A DNA stretch of 64,000 nucleotides from Carallia brachiata (GCA_021464245.1 JADCRB010000051.1:1-64000), one strand, 5' to 3'. Shown: positions 13,060 to 26,765, counted from the stretch's first letter. Numbers and translations are program-made. Notes: generated by a model not told the origin, from the letters alone.

Positions 13060-14340
13060 GGTAACAATAGTCATCCTTTAAGTCACAAAAAAAAATGAAG
13101 TCACAAAATATTTTCACTTAAAATTAAAAATTTATTACTTAAAGTTAAAGATTTGATATATTATGAATACTTATTGAAGGTACATAAAACGGAACATAAA
13201 TAATATTATTAGTAACACATGGGGTTTAGGCCATTTAAAATCGGAGGCCTACCTGGAAATGGAGCTGATCGATTAATGCCTGATGGGACAATTCATCTTG
13301 CCTGGCATAAATGTGGGGTGGCCTACTTGGTGCAATGACAAGCTGAAAGTTTTAAGATTTTTCTTTTTTTTTTTTTTAAGTACAGTACAATATGAAAGAT
13401 ATTGACCACAAATTAACCAGATTGCAACAAAGTGTTGAATTTTTGCAACCATCGTATAATTTTTCTTCAACAAATTTTTATTTTTTTTCAAAAAAATATC
13501 ACTCAGTAGCTATAAAAAAACTGAATCATCGTGACAATCTAGTAAAATTTCAAAGACAAAATTTTCTGAAAGACACGAAATCATATGTTTTTTTTAAAAT
13601 ACAATCCAATGTTATCTATATATATAAAAGACATTGGGAAAATCAATTATTTCTTGTCTATGCTATTGTCGCTGTATTGTACTTCATTATTACCTAAATA
13701 AAAGTTTTATTTAAAAATTATGTGGCCATATCTCTAACAATAAAGAGATTGGATTTAGTGCCCATTTTTTAGCCTAAAAATAACAATCATGCAATTTTTA
13801 ATAACAAAACATATAGTTGAAGTAAAAAAAAATTAAGTGATAAAATATTATTACTTAAAATATAAATGTTATTACTTAAAGTTAATAACTTGTTACAATC
13901 GAGATACTTGTCGGGTAAAAAAGTAATTGAACATCCAATATTTTCCCAATGATAAATTAGTCAGGTTTGCATCTTTTTTTCATTTTTTCGTTCATAAATA
14001 ATATTTTCTCATCAAAACTAAACTTCATGTGCCATTTTTTAGTGGACATAAATAACCTACCAGATGGCATTTTTACTCCAAAATATATAAACTACCAATA
14101 GGCTACTGTTGGATGTATAAACACCTTATATGTTTTATAAACATTATTTTAGAGCCCCATTTTTTAGCTCGAGAAACTATATGTTTCTCTCCAAAGAAAC
14201 AACACTATAATTTTTTGTAACAACATACATATTTTAAGTAATAAAAAATACAGTATTAAGATTTTATTACTTAAAACATAAATATCATTACTCAAAATCG
14301 ATGGCTTGTTACACTCGAGACAATTAATTGGGCGACAAAT
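13060..14340 (+). repeat. Three diverged copies of an AT-rich repeat
   Basis: Copies lie at about 13060-13190, 13750-13960 and 14150-14340. They share a core resembling 'attacttaaaatataaat' followed by 'attacttaaagttaa' and then, in the second and third copies, 'cttgttacaatcgagata' versus 'cttgttacactcgagaca'. The second and third also share a leading 'ccattttttagc'. Sequence between the copies differs. No coding capacity; the repeat type is unknown. Confidence 0.5.
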
Positions 14341-14599
14341 CCTTCGGCACTGAATCTTTTACCATATTGTATTACCCTCTATTATTATTAAATATTGATA
14401 ACACGAGTGTGTTAGTTGAACATGGTTATGCTTTTAAAGCACATGAATTTTTATTATTTTTTTTTGGCCTTAAGTCTTTTATTTTGTTCACTCCGTAACA
14501 ATAACATTAATTTTATAATGAAATACAGTGCTCATTATTTTGCATAATAATTCCACTAGGCCCAACATGGCATGGGCTGCCATCGTTTCCATGTGAGCC

Positions 14600-16700
14600 A
14601 AGCTCTATTAATTAAGAGTGAACGCATAGGAAGCCCAAAACTATTGTCGTCCATCAATAATTACTACTAATTACTCATAGGTCGGCTCACTGCATGCTTG
14701 ACACAGATAACCACAACTAGCTTTGGAATTGTTGCCACAACGTTGGACGCCGATCAAATTGAATTTGCTCGTAATAGACTGTTCTTCGTCCTCCTGCATT
14801 TCAAACCATTGAAAGCTGAAGCCAATCTTGGGCTTGTTATTTGCCATGTTTCACAATTACAAATTTTCCTTCATTGCGGGATCAACAACAAGCCCTTCAG
14901 TGCACCATAGAAGCCCGATACCAAGAATCACTCATCCAAACCAACCATTCTTCTAGTGGCTTAACAAACCAAGTTCTCCTCGTCTTTATCCATAAAATTA
15001 TGTACTCTTTCTTAAAGGCACTCAGATGCATCTGCAACCATTATGTCGTCCACAAATATTAACTAATGTGTTTTATCATTGGGCTTCACTGAAGTGGATC
15101 TTTAGTAGTTGACAATGTGACAAGGTAGTATACAAACCTTAGGATTCAACTTCGCGATGGACCTCCCATTCCATAACTCCATGAATTTCATCATCAGTAC
15201 CCCACAATCAAATTTGTTCAAACATATGTCACTATAATTGGATGCAATACTGGTTGCTTTCTCAAATAAAATGTAATTTCAAGGAACACTTACACAGTTG
15301 ACTGCTATGGCACATCGACAAGGGTATGTTCAAAATCCACAAATGCTATTGGCTTCACTGCCATGGCACTGTAAACTTTTGACATGATTTTAACCTATCA
15401 CAATAGCAAAACCATTACATCATGGTGTTCAAGCTATATATGTCACTTAGCAAAACTACTCTTTGCACCACAGAAAACAAGAGTTCGACTAAGTCATACC
15501 ATATTATTCTCTATAACACTGCACTCCCAAATACAAGCTGGTGCCTGCGAATAAAGAACATCTAAACGTTTGTCGTGGACATTCAAAACACATAAAAACC
15601 AATGCTATTTGAACTGTATAGGTAAGAATACCTAAATACATGAATTAATATTCATATGAGAAATCTTAGAAAACTCTTTACACATTTTTTCAACCAAAAA
15701 TTGCGTCACTAAGCTATAATCGAAAAATTGTTTACTATTATCCAATACTACCATATTGACCTACCATTTCACAATCAATAATTGAGTATCCCAACGTTTG
15801 TTGTGCAAAAAAACCCTTCTGTGACTCTTTATCCCAAAGTTTTACTTGACCCATTGCATCTCCTCTTACATCTGCAACAATAGAATATTGTTGCGATATT
15901 AGATCAAAAGATGACAGGTTACATTTTACAACACTAGAATAAATAATGACTGAAAATGTTGTTCATCATATATCATTGAAATTGATTGATTCGCTTAACT
16001 TACTATGAAGAACGGACTAAAATAATGTCTTTGCACACGCCCCTATTTCAATTGTATTTCAGAAGATGTGCATGGAAATAAACAACCTGCATCGTACATA
16101 TATAAATTCATAAAATCTTTCAATTGCAAATATATCAGTCGATGCACTTAAATAGCTATAATTGGATTATGGATGAACATTATACAAAGACAATCACTCA
16201 CATGTTTGAGACCTGCTCCCTTGGTGCCTTGCATTGCAATTCCGACAAGTATAGAATCATGTCTACACCAATAGAGACAACAACTATCCTATTCGAACTA
16301 TGGTAAAGGCCACTTAATCAATAACAAGTTTTACTGGTTCAAGAATAGTGTATTCAACAACACTAGAGAAAATGGTTATGATGACTCACGTATCGTCAAT
16401 TTTTTGGACCATGCCTGTGTCACCCAATAGTAGAGCTGCAATTCTTTCTGATTCAAGTGTGGTATTGGGACCATGCTTTCCTGGCTGAACTCATCCGAAG
16501 TAGCTTTACTTGAGGGGTTAATAAGCCTTTCCTTTCGCTTTGTCATTTTTCTTAACGAGGTCGTCAATGGACTATTCAAAGTGAATTTTCCCCCAGCTAT
16601 CTACTTTACCTGCCACGCACATTTGATGGGCCTTGTAAAATGCTAAGGATTTCAATTATGTACGTGCAAATAAAGCCATTTAGTACAATATAAACCTTAA
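14600..16700 (-). pseudogene. Decayed coding-like element of unknown family (minus copy)
   Basis: On the minus strand two short segments match segments of the plus-strand unit at 18-22.5 kb. Near 16440 the minus strand encodes NQKELQLYYWVTQ, versus SKQELQLYNWAT near 20560. Near 15790 it encodes GFFAQQTLGYSIIDCEMV, versus GHFVEKNVGYSLLGCDMV near 21220. The spacing between the two matches is about 650 bp in both, so the units are collinear homologues in opposite orientation. The frames are broken many times. They are most likely remnants of a repeated element or gene family; I do not recognise the protein, and the boundaries are approximate. Confidence 0.4.
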
Positions 16701-17404
16701 ATTCTTCGTGGGGCTAGGTTTGACAATCTTACTTGATGCTTCTGAGTTATCCTTATCTAAATTCAGTTTCAAGAATTGAAAGACTTACGTTTATGATGAT
16801 AGATTTATGATTAAATCTAGCAAAACGTCCTTCCTTTTGTAATTTTTTGAGAATTATTTTCTTCCTTCAAATACATCTTTTTCAGTTTTACGATTTACAA
16901 TTTAACTTTCGAAAAAAATATTATTAAACATATGAGCCTTGTACATTGACTTGTCCTTCTAATTTCATTTATTTCTCAAAATCATTTGAATAAATATTTC
17001 TTGTTTTTATACAATATTTTGAGAAATATTTTATCTTTTAATAAAACAAATTATTATCAACTGACATAAAAAATATAAAACACATTGATGTCGACAAATA
17101 TATCTATTTATAAAATGAACTTTAATTTTATTAATCACAGTAGTTACATAAAAAAAAAATTCTGTATATTATAAAGAATCTATTGCATAATCACATGAGA
17201 GATAAATGACTAAATAATAGAACTATTACTTATAATCAAATAACATATTTGATATAAAAATAAGATAGTTTTGAAATATTAAAACTCACAAGATATAATT
17301 AAAATATTTTTTACTCAAAATAATTAACACCATGTTTGTTTTTTATTGTATAAATTAATTTAATTATTGTAATTTCACATACAAAATTTATTCCCAAATT
17401 TTTT

Positions 17405-17533
17405 TTTGTATCCACCCCTGGATTTGCTCCCAATGTTGCAGTTACCGCGAGTTTGATGAAGTAGATGAAGTAGGTAGAGCAAAGAATCATCCCTAACATG
17501 TAGCAAATAATAATGACGTAAGAAATTAATCAT
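17405..17533 (-). repeat. About 130-bp dispersed repeat, copy 1
   Basis: Read on the minus strand, this segment closely matches 51703-51835 on the plus strand. Shared parts include 'attattatttgctacatgt' versus 'attattatttactacatgt', then 'gatgattctttgctctacct' versus 'gacgattctttgttctacct', then 'cttcatctacttca' and 'gcaacattgggagcaaat'. In the second location it lies about 60 bp after the stop codon of the adenylate-forming-reductase-like pseudogene, so both copies may derive from that gene family's 3' region, or both may be ends of an unidentified element. Confidence 0.6.
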
Positions 17534-17999
17534 CGTAATTCAACAAAGGAAGGAAGAATACTTAGAAGAGCGTTCATACATGGCACGTTGAAGTGATATG
17601 GGGGCCATGATGTGTGAAGATTACGAAAATGGTAAAAAAATGAAAAAAAAAAGATTACGGAAAAGGTAAAAAAAATATTTTTACTTCTGAAAAGTGAAAA
17701 TGGCATTTGAATTTTGAAATTTGGTTTTCAAATTTTAAATAGACCAATTAAAGAAAGAGAAAAAAAATGATAACCCCTCAAAAACCCTAAGAATCGGGAA
17801 CGACATGTGTTGGGGTTCAGAAGGAAGCATTGCAGTGTGGAATCGCGCACATCCCTGTCAAGGTTTAATCGACTATTGAGGACATTAAAATCTGTGCATG
17901 CTAAACCCATTTTAATATCTAATTACTACATGAAGTTTGGGCTTACTCTATATAGTTTTTGGAATTGATGATTTAAAATCCATTTGCTGGTGGATGGCT

Positions 18000-20900
18000 A
18001 AGGGTTGGATTGTGAATTTGTGGTAAGTTTGAATGAAGATGAAGGGGACTTTGCTAGTGACTGTGAGGATTGAAGAATTAGTGGCAGATGTAGTTTTCAG
18101 TTCTACAGTAGGTTATTGAGGCAAAAGGTTCCAAAGCAAGTAAAAACAAAGAAACATCTAACTGCCTATAATTGTTTCTTGTAAGTGCAGTGGTACACAT
18201 ATTGCAAACAGTGCGTTGAAATGTAATCATTTGGTTGTTGCTTGTTTCTATTATATATTCAAATATTGGTTAATATTGGATTTAAAAAGAGTATTCGTGG
18301 CAGAAAATGTACGAAAGGATGAACGAACAAAGAAACTTTCAAGTGTAAGTTGTGCCTGTGGTTTAGTCTCTAGGTTAGAAGTAAGATGATTTGCAAAAGA
18401 TTTAATTAGGAAATGCTAACCATCTACTTTCATGCAATTGTTACTGATAGTGGTAGGCTGATGCTACGAGGGCCTAGAATGAGTTAGGTGAAGGTGACAG
18501 GGAAAAATTCCAACACAAAATTGATGCCTTCAACATTGAACTAGGGTATACTATTGAGAAAGGCAAATCAACAAACTCAAAGGGAGTGGTATGAGTCTAG
18601 AATCAGTGTTCGAATTAGATATAATTTAAGTTTATAAACAACTGACAGATATAGGGATGAAAGGTAATCTATCCAACCTTATGCAACAAGTAGAATTAAT
18701 GGGTAGATTATTGGGCGGTGTATCTTAATGTTTTGAAATGTGCATGTGTAGTCAAATTGCATAAACATAATATATGAGAAGAAAGATTATGTTAGAGGAG
18801 AAAGATAACAGCAATGGACTAGTGAGAAAGAAATTTCGATGAGTTTAGAGGGACTTAAATAATGTAGAGGCCATAAAATGTATCATTGCCTCATAAGTTG
18901 GGTGTTTATCTCATAAATGGTATTCCTAGCAAACACAGGTTGGATATAATAAGAAAGTTATATAGCATGCCATATGTGTCAGTTTGGATTTATATTTCTT
19001 GCCATATGCCATATATGTTTTAATTGTGTTGATGTTCTTTCCCAGCTCTAAATCTAATCAATGAACTTCAAATTTGACCCCCTGTAATCTCCAAAATTTA
19101 AGTGGTTTAGGTTGTGCACTTGCGAATCAAAATCTTGACTGGTGGATTGTTTTTGCAGGTTCCATATTACTCAAGGTGTGTGCCCCATCAAATTATTACT
19201 TGTATAGAATAGATGGATGAGGAGTCAATGTGTGGTGATCATAAATGAAATTGGTTTTGAGGCATTATGTTAAGTGAGATGCAAAAACATGTCGAAAAGT
19301 TTTATGATTTTGTTGTTGGAGTGTTTTGATCCAATGACTTGTGAGCTTAGTTTTGGAGCCAAATAATATGGTTTCATCGAGGATGATGTTGCATAGTTGA
19401 TGTGCATACCCAATATGGCACAACAGGTTCCAGATAATAATGATGGTTAGAAGATTGAATTGCAAACGCATTTGAGAAAATTGTTGCGCACCTCGCGCAA
19501 TATAGTGCTTGGAGTGGTATTATGCCCAACATCTTCACACACCCCGTTGTCATGGCTGTATAGGGCATTAGTAGATGTTTCAAATGTACAACAATATAAT
19601 TGGAGTGAGTTTGTATTGACCTGGTTATGTAGGGAGATTACTTCATTTATATTGGGGAAAAGAACTAGAAGTTAGGGAGGCGAGAGACGAAGCATTGGTG
19701 GTTGTCTACTATTTTTGCTGGTGGGTTCATTTAATGGGTTCTTGTTTGTTGCAGTTTATATATTTGGCTTGGGTATTAGATTTTTTGACTGCTTTTTTTT
19801 TTTTGTTTAAATGCAGTTGTTCTACTTTGAGCGATTCCTTTCAAACTTTTTGACAAACGTTTTGCGAATAAACACTCATTGAGGTTTTGGACTTTAGAAC
19901 GTGTTTGGAGAAGCATAAACATGGGACATGATTATACAAATCTGAATCCCAAGAAGGTGAGGAAGTTTATTGTTGATATGATTGCATATGTGTTAGTTTA
20001 GCTAACCATAAAAAATTTTGCGTGATTGATGGTTTTTGTTGGAATCTAATAAAATGAAATTTTTTTCATAGTCATTGTTGATGGACAGGGGGCTAGGGCC
20101 AAGTGAGCGAACAGTATCTGAGGTGTAATCTACTAATAAGAAGGTTGTAATGTAGCTTCTGATAATATGTAATAGTTAAAGAGGATCTTATTAGGGAAAA
20201 AAAATTTAATCCTTGCATGAACCTACGGACAAATGTTGTTGTGAATAGAGGGGCAAAATTTTTTGTGAAAAAGCACATTCTTGCTTTTTGGATGGAACTA
20301 CGAAGCGATCGGTCTTCAAGTAATGCAAATCCTAAAAAGATTGAGTTATACTTTGGTTTGGACAAGCACTTACACTGGCTGTTGATGAGTGATGGATGGT
20401 GATAATGGATAGTTGACACTAGCATGTCCTAAAAAACTAAGAGAGCCCCATTAAAAAGAGGAGGTGACGAGCTATCCAACCTAGCATCCATCTTGATGGT
20501 ACTGATTTTGCACTCCCTTGTATTGTGCTTGGTCAGCATTTCAGTAAGCAAGAGCTGCAGTTATATAATTGGGCCACATAGCCTAAGGTAGATAGAGATG
20601 ATAAGTGAGTGCTTGGTCATTCATGAGCTTGAAAATTGTATCATTTGCTGTGATGTGATATATAATCCTAGCAACCTATTTATTTATGCTTTTGAAAATG
20701 CAGTGTTGAGGTTGTTTCCTTTGTGGGTGAACTTTTGTTGTCCCAGTCAAAGCTGAGATGTTTGGCTCCCAGGTAGAGAGTGTCAAAATTTGTGTATATC
20801 ATATTAGTGATTCCATTGCATTCCTTATTTGAAATAGAATAGAATATTCAACAATATTATAATATGGCCTATGTATTGTGTATTGTTATGCAACGATATT

Positions 20901-22600
20901 TTTGTATCATCTATGCAAGTCATGCACTTTGCAGAACTCTGCTAAATCAGCAACAGCGTAATAGGGGTCGAGTCTTGCACTACCATTTCAGCGCACATTT
21001 TGGAGCAATAACTTGTAGATTATTGTTCTCTTGTTTCAATAAATCTATGCTGATGTCATGTAACTAGTTTGTGTTGTGAGTTTGAATTTGGGATCTTGGT
21101 GTCGTGTGAAGGTTTCTGTCATCGTGTCTGTTGGAGGTGATCCAAGTGCCAGCCGCCAGCCTAGTTTCTCAAGAGTGGAAATTGATATCCCACGTAGGAC
21201 ATTTTGTTGAGAAGAATGTAGGGTACTCACTACTTGGATGTGATATGGTACGATTATGAACCAATTTTATTACAAATTTTGATGATGAGCTATCATGTGT
21301 GCTGCGACTATAAGTCAGTTATTGATGCTAGCATTTTGTGCTTTTGTAGCTTTCTGTACCAATAATATTCAAAGAGCACTAGTGACTATATGTTGTCAAT
21401 TTCAGTCATGGACGGGTTGCTATATTGTTTCATGAAGTTTGCACTCAAACTGTCGAACATTTGGAAATAGATAAGCACTTTGTAAGTTTGTTGATTGACT
21501 GGTTTTGGGAGTTTAAGGGAGGGAATAAAGTGTCATATATGTGTTTGCAATACATTTTGAGCAATATGCCTATACCCTGCAAGTCCATATCATGAGCAAA
21601 GTATTTTCCCATTTATCAATTAAGGACTTCTCTCTGAGTAAGTTTCATTTGCACCTTCCACGAGTTCCTCAACAAAGCACCACATAAGTTTTGAAATTAA
21701 ACGGCTTATTGACTAGGTGTGTACTTATATTGCTTTAATCATTAACAACAGTTTAATTGTGTGGTCTTCATTAGATTAAATTGTTATGACTTGTTTGAAG
21801 GTATGCCTATGGCATATTAGCTATAAACTATATATGGAAGTTTGGGATAGGATGAAGATGCCTTCGTTTGATGCTAAGATTTGCACCCAAACTCTAGCTT
21901 ATGCTTTTATATGAATAGGGTTTTGACTCCATTATATGTTGCCAGTCTATGATATCTTGGCTGCAACAATGGAAATTTGAATAATTTAGTTGTTGCAAAG
22001 TAGTGATGGGTTGTATGGTACATTAGACAATGATTTCGTTTATTCTATGCAAAAGCACGTGGATTGCTTTTAGAAGCAATATGTACTCGTGTGGTTAAGG
22101 GACCCTCGAAATACTACTGCGAGTAATGTTCAGGGCTTGGCAATGGTGAAGTAGGCATTGGCTGACTTTAAAGGTTGAATATTCAAGCTTATAATGGTTA
22201 ATGTGTACAGTACTTGCGGGGATTATAGTTACCGGTAGTGGTTAAAGCTCTGCTGTTGTGTTGCGAGTCAAGCGACTATGTTTGATGAATTAGCTCCTCT
22301 TCATATTTAAAAATTGCTCTTTCAATCACTTGTTGAAAACTATTACAAACAACTAAGGTATTTTAATTGATACCTACAAACATTTATTAAAAAATATTGT
22401 ATGGGAGCCTGGCATTCACGAGTTCGCTATTATTTGTTAGTTAGTACTAACATGATCTCAATATGTATCATAATGTCAAATATGTCAACAATTTTGATGT
22501 TGTTAATGTTTCATAAGTCTTATAATTGTCCATCATCTCAAGGGTAGGGACTCTCTTGTTCGTGTTTTATTAGTCTATGACCACGATTGAAATTAACTCA
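18000..22600 (+). pseudogene. Decayed coding-like element of unknown family (plus copy)
   Basis: A long stretch with coding-like patches broken by stops and shifts. Open pieces include 19460-19675 (containing LSWLYRALVDVSNVQQYNW), 20217-20402 and 20864-21067. Segments at about 20560 and 21220 match the minus-strand unit at 14.6-16.7 kb with conserved spacing. The combination of a large size, repetition in the locus and decay suggests a mobile-element protein. I considered Ulp1-protease-carrying MULE proteins but saw no catalytic motif. No TIRs or target duplication were found, so the limits are approximate. Confidence 0.4.
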
Positions 22601-23426
22601 TTTGAATTTGAAGATGTTTCCTCAAAAAAAAAAAAAAAAAAGAATTTGAAGATGTGTTTTGATGAAAAATGAAAGAAAACAATATGAAGATATGTTATTG
22701 ACCTTAATTCAGGACAGACTAGAGAACTTAGCACGGTAGATCGTATCAATTTATATGTACTGTTAAGATTGGGAAGAGATTATTTTTTATATGCAACACT
22801 GCTAGGTGTGAACAATTAGTTTAACTGAACATGTGCATAAGGCATATGGGATTGTCTATAATAGGCAGTAGATATAAAATTGTTAGATCCATGTGCAACC
22901 CACTTAAAATGGATAGGTACTAGACGTTACATGTAAAATCCTTAATATATACTTATTAGTTTAATGGTAAAAAAAAACATACTTAAGACTTCCTATTGTA
23001 GTCAACTAGCAAAAAAGCTAAAGTGTCGTTAGCAAAGTACTTGTGAATAGGGTCAACAACATAGCCTAAGCAATATGTACATGCAAAAAATTACAAGGGC
23101 TAATGGGCCTCGGCTCATGATATAAGCATCGACATTGACCATAGGGCCCGTTAGCAATGAACGCTCTAGTTATCCCCTTAATGGACATAGCTAGGCCCTT
23201 AGGTCTTGGTTCTGGCACTTAATGAAAAAAAATTGATAATTCAATGCAATTAATAATTAATGGGTAGTTTTTTGATATGCATCTATTATTGTTGTAGTTG
23301 ATAGTCACTAAAGTGACTAAACAAAAATGTTTCCTACATATAATAATATAATTATAGTATAATAGTCATCAAAGTGACCAGACTATAATGTTTGAATAAA
23401 TATGCATTCACTGTTATTATAGTTTG
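22601..23426. other. Intergenic, with a short imperfect repeat at the Copia-1 target
   Basis: No gene seen. It contains a poly-A run near 22627-22642. From about 23300 there are imperfect repeats of a unit like 'gtcatcaaagtgaccaga...aatgttt'. A further unit ('cattaaagtgaccaaact') resumes after the 3' LTR of Copia-1 at 30646, so the retrotransposon inserted into this short repeat. Confidence 0.5.
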
Positions 23427-23431
23427 CTTAT

Positions 23432-24898
23432 TGTTGGAAAATTCACACCCCATGCATACATTAAGAAATTGTTACTAAGTGTGAATTCATGTTTTGATGA
23501 TGAGTGTTTTGATAATGAGCTATGAACCAATCTAACATAAGTACGAGTGAATTTCATTTGTATGTTCTTCAAGTATACAATTCAGGTTCAAGAAGTCCAA
23601 AGAGGTACACATATGCCATCTTACACGTGCATGGAAGTGCATGGAAGAGAAATATCACATTGGGCCTTATTAAGCTACTATCTTATAAAGACAGCATAAG
23701 AGCAAATCTGTTTGGACAGATTCCAGGTACTAAACTCACTCACTTGAGATATATTTTGGGCCTAAAATATATATATTTTGGCAGGACTATAAGTCTAGTT
23801 TCAAATGAGCTTGGTCGTGCAATTTTTGGAGCCCTAGAGAAAAACTTATGAATTTTATACCAAGAGGGTGCAAGCTGTCAGGAACTTTCAGTGCACATGG
23901 AGTGAATTGCAACGGCTGCCTAGAAGAGCACACGACGAATTTGAATGTGAAATTTTGTGTTTAGATTCTTTGTTCTGTCTATTAATCAATGCAAAAAGAA
24001 TCACATCAAAATTCAAAGCCATCTGCAAGATATTACCGTTCTACTAAAAGTGTGCAGACTGTCTAACGGAACTTTAACGTCTGTATTCAAACATTTATTT
24101 GACTATGCTATACTCATTAAAATAGTCAAATTTGGTGGGTAGAGCTCTGACAGTCTACTAAATAAAAAAAAGGAATCGCAATTTTTCAAGCTGTCTGTAT
24201 CAAGTTATAGCCGTTCAACCAGAAGGTGTCAAACAAGAGAATCAATGCAAAGCTGTCAAGAGGGAAACAACAAGGTATGCATGTGCAACCCATGGCAACG
24301 GCTCTAACAAGTTGCTAACCTATCTTGCAGCTATTTAAACATCACTTGAAGATGTTTTACTTGTGAAGAAAGTTATATTCAACCATTGCACAATCTCTCT
24401 CAAGGCAAAAAGGCTTTCTTTACTCTAAGTGCTTTTATTGTAAAACTAGCATTCAAGCTAGTAAGTTTCATTTGTATTGTAATACATTGTGAGAATAGGT
24501 GAGAGCTCTCAAGTGGGACTTGTGAGGATCATCTTGTAAGGAGTTAGGGTTGAACTCCAAGAAGGAAAACCTAAAAGAAAAGGGAAAGTGGTGTTGGCAA
24601 GTGGGACTTGTGCAACAAGCGTTTTGAAGGCGGACGCAAGGGTGTTTGCGGAGTCTTCTTGTAAACTGTACGGTGGTGATTGGTGCGCCCAAAGGCACCC
24701 CATAGTTGAACTCTCAAGAATCTCCAAGAGAGGGATTGTTGAGAAGACCAAGGACGTAGCCATTTGGTGAACCTTGTAAAAATCGGTATTGTATTTCTTT
24801 CAATCTCTTGTTACATTCATTTGCAGAAATTTTTATTTGAGGATTTCATTGGTAAAGCCTATTCACCCCCCCTCTAGGCTTCACCCAAGGGACCAACA
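23432..24898 (+). repeat. Copia-1 5' LTR
   Basis: Begins TGTTGGAAAATTCACACCCC and ends GGGACCAACA. It is nearly identical to 29177-30640. Open frames inside it are present in both LTRs and are not conserved proteins, so they are not annotated as genes. Confidence 0.95.
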
Positions 24899-24900
24899 TT

Positions 24901-24912
24901 TGGTATCAGAGC
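24901..24912 (+). promoter_or_regulatory. Copia-1 primer-binding site
   Basis: TGGTATCAGAGC, complementary to the 3' end of plant initiator-methionine tRNA, two bases after the 5' LTR. This is the usual minus-strand primer site of Copia elements. Confidence 0.93.
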
Positions 24913-24951
24913 TTAACCTCACTTGTAAGGCTTAACATCCTTGAGGGATCC

Positions 24952-26421
24952 CCATGGAATCCTCATTAATGAAAAGAAGAGACCTTTCTTTGATGGTAGT
25001 GATTTTCAATACTATAAAGATCATATGGAAAGTTATCTTAAATTTAAGGGGATGAAAGTTTGGCAAAGTGTAGAAGAGGGACCATATGTCCTAAGGAAGA
25101 AGTTGTTGATGATAAGGGAGTAAAAACCTTGAGAGTAAAACCAATAGGAAAATGGGATGAAGAGGACTATAAGAAAAACCAAATAGATGAAATAGCATAT
25201 TATTATTTGAAAACGTCCATAGCTAGAAGTGAATATAACACCATCAAACATTGTAAAAATGCTAAGGAAATTTGGAATACATTGTGTCTCTCAAATGAAG
25301 GGACATTAAAAGTTAGGAAAGTTAAACTTGGCATGCTTATGAAAGACTTTGAACTTTTCACTATGAGACCAAATGAATCGGTTAAAAGTGTGTATGATAG
25401 ACTCATGATTATTGCTAATGGACTAACCGATCTTGGCAAAGTGTTTGGAAAGGGTGAACTTGTGCAGAAATTAATGAATTCGATGAATGAGGAATACGAA
25501 ATGAAGATTAATGCCATTGAAGAAACTCACAACGTGGAGGAGCTAACCATGGAAGAGTTACTTGGGTCCTTGATAACTCATGAGATCAAACTCAAAAGGA
25601 GAAGTGCATTACCACAAGTAGAACCATCCTCAAAAAATGTAGCACTCATGGCCCTAGATGATGACGATGAAAGTGACAATGAGGTAATGGATCTTCCCTC
25701 TTATGAAGAACTTAGAGAAGCTTTTGATGATTTATTGATCACTTTTAAAAGGAAATGTAAACAATATAAAGAGCAAAAGAAAGCATGTGAAAAACTTTTG
25801 TTAGAGAAAGATGAAATTGTATTGGAAAATAGTCTTTTAAAAGAAGAACTTGAAAATGCTAAATTAGATCATAAATCAACTTGTAGTGAGTTAAATTTTG
25901 TTAAACAAGAGCTTGCAATATCTAAAGAGGCTCCTAACATCAAAGACAATTTACATCATGTTTTGGAAAAAGAAGTTGAGGACCTTAAAGAAAAGAATCT
26001 AAATTTAGAAAAGTCCTTTTCAAAATTCACATTAGGTAGCAATAAGTTAGATGAGATGTTATCTTGTCAAAAGAAATTTTTTAACAAATCCGGTTTGGGT
26101 TACCTCACTAAAAACAAAACTAATCTCATAAAAAAGAAGAAAAATGTTGTATCATGTTTTTATTGTCATAAAAAGGGACACAAATTTCATGATTGTAGAC
26201 TTAGAAGACCTAGTGATCCCAACAAGTCCTACATTAAAGATTATGTGTCATCTTCTAAAGTTTGGACAAAGCCTAATAAATTCAAACAAGTGTGGATGGT
26301 TAAAGATTCATTGAAGAAGAATGATTGTTGTAACATTGAAGGACCCAAAAAGATATGGGTACCAAAATATTCTACATCTTGTTTTGTAGGTGGAAAAGTG
26401 CTTGAAGGCAACATATTTTAA
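24952..26421 (+). pseudogene. Copia-1 gag (one frameshift)
   Basis: Encodes the Gag nucleocapsid polyprotein. The frame starting near 24952 begins with the typical segment NEKKRPFFDGSDFQYYKDHM and shifts near 25090-25120 into the frame that stays open to 26421. That frame carries the UBN2/gag region (MKDFELFTMRPNESVKSV), a long Glu/Lys-rich coiled-coil-like stretch and a zinc knuckle CFYCHKKGHKFHDC (CX2CX4HX4C, about 26155-26196). It ends just past the usual SIRE-type linker KKIWVPK. The single shift would block full Gag synthesis from this copy. The coding region is otherwise well preserved, in line with the element's young age. Confidence 0.85.
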
Positions 26422-26423
26422 AG

Positions 26424-26765
26424 AAGATGTCATTTGGTACCTTGATAGTGGATGTGCAAGGCATATGACCGGAGAAGCATCATTTTTCTCCACACTAAAA
26501 AGCAAGGATGGAAGATGTGTCAGAGATTTGGAGACAATGGAAAAGGCAAAATCATTGGAGTTGGCACTATAGGTAACAATGTATCGAGTTTTATTGAGGA
26601 TGTTGCTTTGGTAAGTGGTTTAAAGCACAACTTAATTAGCATTAGCCAAATGTGTGATAAAGGTTTTAAGATATTATTCAAACCCATGACTTGTGAATTA
26701 TATGATCCCCATACTAAAGCATTGAGATTTGTAGGAAAAAGAATAAGTTGTATAATGCATGTGCT
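26424..26765 (+). pseudogene. Copia-1 protease and start of pol, truncated
   Basis: Contains the retropepsin active site in WYLDSGCARHMTG (about 26437-26475), followed in a shifted frame by the post-protease sequence typical of Copia pol (DVALVSGLKHNLISISQMCD). Homology stops at about 26760, before the GAG-pre-integrase zinc finger. Integrase, reverse transcriptase and RNase H are missing and have been replaced by unrelated DNA. Confidence 0.8.

Noticed and set aside
14990..15062. Possible Copia reverse transcriptase box (FVDDIM) on the minus strand
   Set aside because: Only the four-residue box resembles RT. Flanking sequence shows no Copia homology and instead belongs to the unassigned 14.6-16.7 kb unit.
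18000..22600. Ulp1-protease-carrying MULE protein
   Set aside because: Some open pieces look similar in style, but I found no catalytic His-Asp-Cys context, no TIRs and no target duplication, so the family was not assigned.
23522..23851. 109-codon frame in the Copia-1 5' LTR, repeated at 29267-29551
   Set aside because: It lies within both LTRs, and its end differs because of a small indel. It has no known domain and is a chance frame in LTR sequence.
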